Origin: Nostoc linckia NIES-25 | Lineage (GTDB): Bacteria; Cyanobacteriota; Cyanobacteriia; Cyanobacteriales; Nostocaceae | Length of the DNA: 64,000 nt | Direction of reading: 5' to 3' | Assembly: GCF_002368035.1 (NCBI RefSeq) | Contig: NZ_AP018222.1 | Span: 6,225,809 to 6,289,808 of the forward strand | In this document: positions 62,208 through 64,000 of the stretch, one piece after another | How positions within the stretch are numbered: the first letter of the stretch is position 1 | Layout: each line of letters begins with the position of its first letter | The notes under the pieces: generated by a model | Databases searched by the model: none | The model's input: the letters and a program-made list of their open reading frames with translations, nothing else | Told to the model about the DNA's origin: nothing | Position numbers and translations under genes: made by a program

Positions 62208-62399
62208 ATGACAACAACAGTTCAACAGTTAATAGAAAAGTTGCAAGGCTTCCCACCGGAGGCAGAGATCATTCTGGAAGATGAACCTGGAGATGAATAT
62301 TATCTGGGTTCAGTTTCAGCTAGGGGTTTTAAAAATGTAGTGATGATCAAATTGGGAGCAGTTATCGAAGAAGAAACCGATGATGACGATGAGGAATAA
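62208..62399 (+). CDS. Small acidic protein, 63 residues
   Basis: ATG at 62208 has AGGAG 9 bases upstream and is chosen over an in-frame start 45 bases earlier. Sequence TTTVQQLIEKLQGFPPEAEIILED, then YLGSVSARGFKNVVMIKLG and an acidic tail. The opening (VxxLIxxLxxFPxDxxV) is a pattern of small plasmid/phage proteins of unknown role. First gene after the plus-strand promoter at 61956-61984. Confidence 0.65.
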   Translation: MTTTVQQLIEKLQGFPPEAEIILEDEPGDEYYLGSVSARGFKNVVMIKLGAVIEEETDDDDEE

Positions 62400-62551
62400 T
62401 CGTCTGAATTCTGACTTCTGAATTCTGAATTCTGAATTCTAAAATTTTGGCGTTATCTCATCACTTATTACGCCACAAATCATGTTGTTTATTAAGGAGG
62501 TTATAGACGAAAATCACGTTATTTGTCACTAACCAATTAACCATTATTTGC

Positions 62552-62578
62552 CTGCCAGTACCCGCTATTTACTGGCAG
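62552..62578. promoter_or_regulatory. Hairpin just before the 62589 start
   Basis: CTGCCAGTA and TACTGGCAG pair around a 9-base loop. It ends 10 bases before the start codon, where a ribosome site would be expected but none is seen, so it may control translation of the 102-residue gene. Confidence 0.5.
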
Positions 62579-62588
62579 TTCCTAAACC

Positions 62589-62897
62589 ATGACAAAACCT
62601 GTAGGTTACTACACAAATTACACACCTGGCGATGGTTCCTTATTGGAAAAATTGCAGGCCGATTATGGAGCGCAATTTCAGCTAATGACTAGACGCGAAA
62701 AGTTATTTTTAATTTCGTCGCTTGCGTCTCAGCTGTGCGATCTAGCCCCTGGACGTTGCCGAGATGAAATTTATGAAATCGGGCATCAAATCAATAGCGT
62801 TATTGCATTGGGCGACAGGGAAGGACTAATCGAAGCGCTCATTAATCAAGTCCGTTACGGTCAACAATCAACAGGAGAATTGCCTATGCAGCAATAA
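62589..62897 (+). CDS. Conserved plasmid/prophage-type protein, 102 residues
   Basis: Sequence TKPVGYYTNYTPGDGSLLEKLQADYGAQFQLMTRREKLFLISSLASQLCDL, then CRDEIYEIGHQINSV. Mostly helical. I believe similar small proteins occur on cyanobacterial plasmids, but I cannot name the family. No ribosome site; hairpin upstream. A terminator lies 35 bases after the stop. Confidence 0.65.
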   Translation: MTKPVGYYTNYTPGDGSLLEKLQADYGAQFQLMTRREKLFLISSLASQLCDLAPGRCRDEIYEIGHQINSVIALGDREGLIEALINQVRYGQQSTGELPMQQ

Positions 62898-62931
62898 CCG
62901 AGCAATTCATTTGACGTTCTTTTTATAGGGA

Positions 62932-62976
62932 ATCACACCAGCGTGGACTGGTAAAGTTTGCGCTGGTGATTTTTTT
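62932..62976 (+). terminator. Intrinsic terminator
   Basis: Arms ATCACACCAGCG and CGCTGGTGAT (one bulge) around an ~20-base loop, followed by seven T. Ends transcription of the 62589-62897 gene. Confidence 0.8.
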
Positions 62977-62997
62977 GAAGAATTTGGAATCTAAATT

Positions 62998-63186
62998 ATG
63001 GCTTACCGCAATGAGATTAGACCGTGGGCAATTTTCCGAGTTATGCCCAATAGTGAAAATGAATGCATTTATCGATTTCGTACCCGCTCTGATGCCGATG
63101 CCTACGCAAGCATTTTGCGGCAAGGTGGCGGAGTTTTTCTAGTAATGTTTGACCAACCACAGCCACAGTCAGTTAACCAAAGTTAG
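62998..63186 (+). CDS. Small protein, 62 residues, unknown
   Basis: IRPWAIFRVMPNSENECIYRFRTRSDADAYASILRQGGGVFLVMFD. A compact alpha/beta pattern (strand, strand, helix, strand), similar to small proteins with RRM-like folds, but no family named. Has its own terminator on each side. Plus-strand accessory gene. Confidence 0.6.
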   Translation: MAYRNEIRPWAIFRVMPNSENECIYRFRTRSDADAYASILRQGGGVFLVMFDQPQPQSVNQS

Positions 63187-63194
63187 GTTTGAAG

Positions 63195-63227
63195 AGCGAT
63201 CGGGTGAACGCTACCGCGATCGCTTTT
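63195..63227 (+). terminator. Hairpin terminator built from HIP1
   Basis: AGCGATCG and CGATCGCT pair around a 14-base loop, then TTT. Lies 9 bases after the 62998-63186 gene. It uses HIP1 cores as its stem. Confidence 0.6.
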
Positions 63228-63278
63228 GGTTGATTCAAACACTTTCAAACTTGTACAAGTAGAAAATAACACACGCCC

Positions 63279-63482
63279 ATGAAAATCGAAACCATTACTT
63301 ACAAACGGGTCAAAAACCTGGGTAATTTTGAAAATGAAACCTTCCAGGCTACTGCAACTATTGAGGAAGGTGACGATCCAGCAATTGAAGCCAAGCACTT
63401 GATGTCATTTGTTAGTGGTCAGCTTTATGGTGCTGTTCGCAATCCTGCACCCCAACAAGGACAAGAGGTTGAGGATTTTTAA
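63279..63482 (+). CDS. Small protein, 67 residues, unknown
   Basis: KIETITYKRVKNLGNFENETFQATATIEEGDDPAIEAKHLMSFVSGQLYG. Pattern is a strand-strand-helix seen in small plasmid-encoded proteins of Nostoc-type genomes; no function. Followed by the 142-residue gene 14 bases later, likely one operon. Confidence 0.65.
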   Translation: MKIETITYKRVKNLGNFENETFQATATIEEGDDPAIEAKHLMSFVSGQLYGAVRNPAPQQGQEVEDF

Positions 63483-63496
63483 CTGAATTTTTAGCG

Positions 63497-63925
63497 ATGC
63501 ACGAACCCTTAGACATTAATGATTTTTGTCAAATTCTAGACATTATCAGTCGGAACGACAAACAAAATCGCCCTCTAACTCACAAACAAATACGAGTCTA
63601 TTTGGAATGTATTTCCGAGTTGTGGCCAAAATTGGATATCCAAGATACTTTTATTGTACCAGTAACGCCACGTATCAAGTTTTACTTCCATGCCATGTCG
63701 TGCTGGATTTCCCACGAAAAACGGGCTTTTCTTGCTGAGAAATTAATCGAACTGCTTCGTTCGCTAGAAAAGAACAACAAATCAAAACAACAAGATAACT
63801 TCACCCAGGTGCAAGCTGACCCCATACAACAAAATCTGACCCAGGAGGAACCTGACCCCGATGACATCCCTTTTAACCAAGGGGACGTTTCGGTGTCGTT
63901 GGAAACGTCCCCTGGCAATTTTTAG
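63497..63925 (+). CDS. Hypothetical protein, 142 residues
   Basis: HEPLDINDFCQILDIISRNDKQNRPLTHKQIRVYLECISEL, then FAMSCWISHEKRAFLAEKLIELLRSLEK and a disordered polar tail. Helical N-terminal half. Unknown function; plausibly a mobile-element accessory gene. No ribosome site is visible; likely coupled to the upstream gene. Confidence 0.55.
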   Translation: MHEPLDINDFCQILDIISRNDKQNRPLTHKQIRVYLECISELWPKLDIQDTFIVPVTPRIKFYFHAMSCWISHEKRAFLAEKLIELLRSLEKNNKSKQQDNFTQVQADPIQQNLTQEEPDPDDIPFNQGDVSVSLETSPGNF

Positions 63926-64000
63926 CTGAAGTTTTTTAGCGATCGCGTTGCTTGTGATGGAGTCAGGCGATCGCCAGGATTGCTCACCATTTTTAGATTA

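Overview
The window looks like the chromosome of a filamentous, Nostoc-like cyanobacterium. The palindrome GCGATCGC (HIP1) recurs about once per kilobase. The gene families are typical of the group: XisH/XisI, cyAbrB, CYP-type P450s, DUF4912, DUF2358, and a deoxyhypusine-synthase-like homospermidine synthase. Intergenic DNA carries heptanucleotide repeats (GTCATTA type) and palindromic repeats. I found no rRNA, tRNA or CRISPR array.

Region 1 (1-5.6 kb) holds single housekeeping or accessory genes: a HAD phosphatase, a P450, a 2OG-Fe(II) oxygenase, sfsA and a fasciclin protein. Region 2 (5.8-17.1 kb) is a RiPP locus read mainly on the minus strand. In transcription order it has a PqqD/B1-type recognition protein, a GT4 glycosyltransferase, three tandem precursor peptides, an HPr-kinase-like kinase, two duplicated GT2 glycosyltransferases, a sugar-nucleotide epimerase, a lasso-type B2 leader peptidase, an ABC exporter and a nucleotidyltransferase. 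A GT14 glycosyltransferase sits on the plus strand inside it. The precursors have a lasso-type leader (YxxPxL and a downstream Thr), but the cores have no Asp/Glu at any ring-forming position and no asparagine-synthetase-like lasso cyclase gene is present. The parts suggest a non-lasso product that is phosphorylated and glycosylated.

Region 3 (17.5-50.6 kb) is mixed chromosome: an FAD-protein/persulfide-dioxygenase-like fusion, a second P450, a GCS2-family ligase, xisH/xisI, homospermidine synthase, a PAS/GAF protein without a kinase domain, a degenerate serine recombinase, a GT39 membrane transferase, a ClC channel, cyAbrB, an Rrf2 regulator, cobD, pyrR, a three-gene two-component cluster, DUF4912, a phosphodiester-glycosidase-like lipoprotein and DUF2358. 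MITE-like elements with terminal inverted repeats and target duplications are scattered here.

Region 4 (51.2-64 kb) is a mobile element or the junction of two. From 51.2 to 58.2 kb there is a very tightly packed minus-strand operon of eleven unrecognised genes. Three of its proteins are about 120 residues long; two of these are clear paralogues and the third is more distantly similar. The operon also holds a 900-residue coiled-coil plus collagen-like protein and contains no HIP1 site. It diverges from a short tyrosine recombinase, and a 17-bp imperfect inverted repeat with a 7-bp spacer lies between them. To the right, HIP1-rich DNA carries small plasmid/prophage-type genes. A divergent promoter/operator region at about 61.93-62.02 kb separates a minus-strand set (with a ribbon-helix-helix-like regulator) from a plus-strand set that runs to the window edge.
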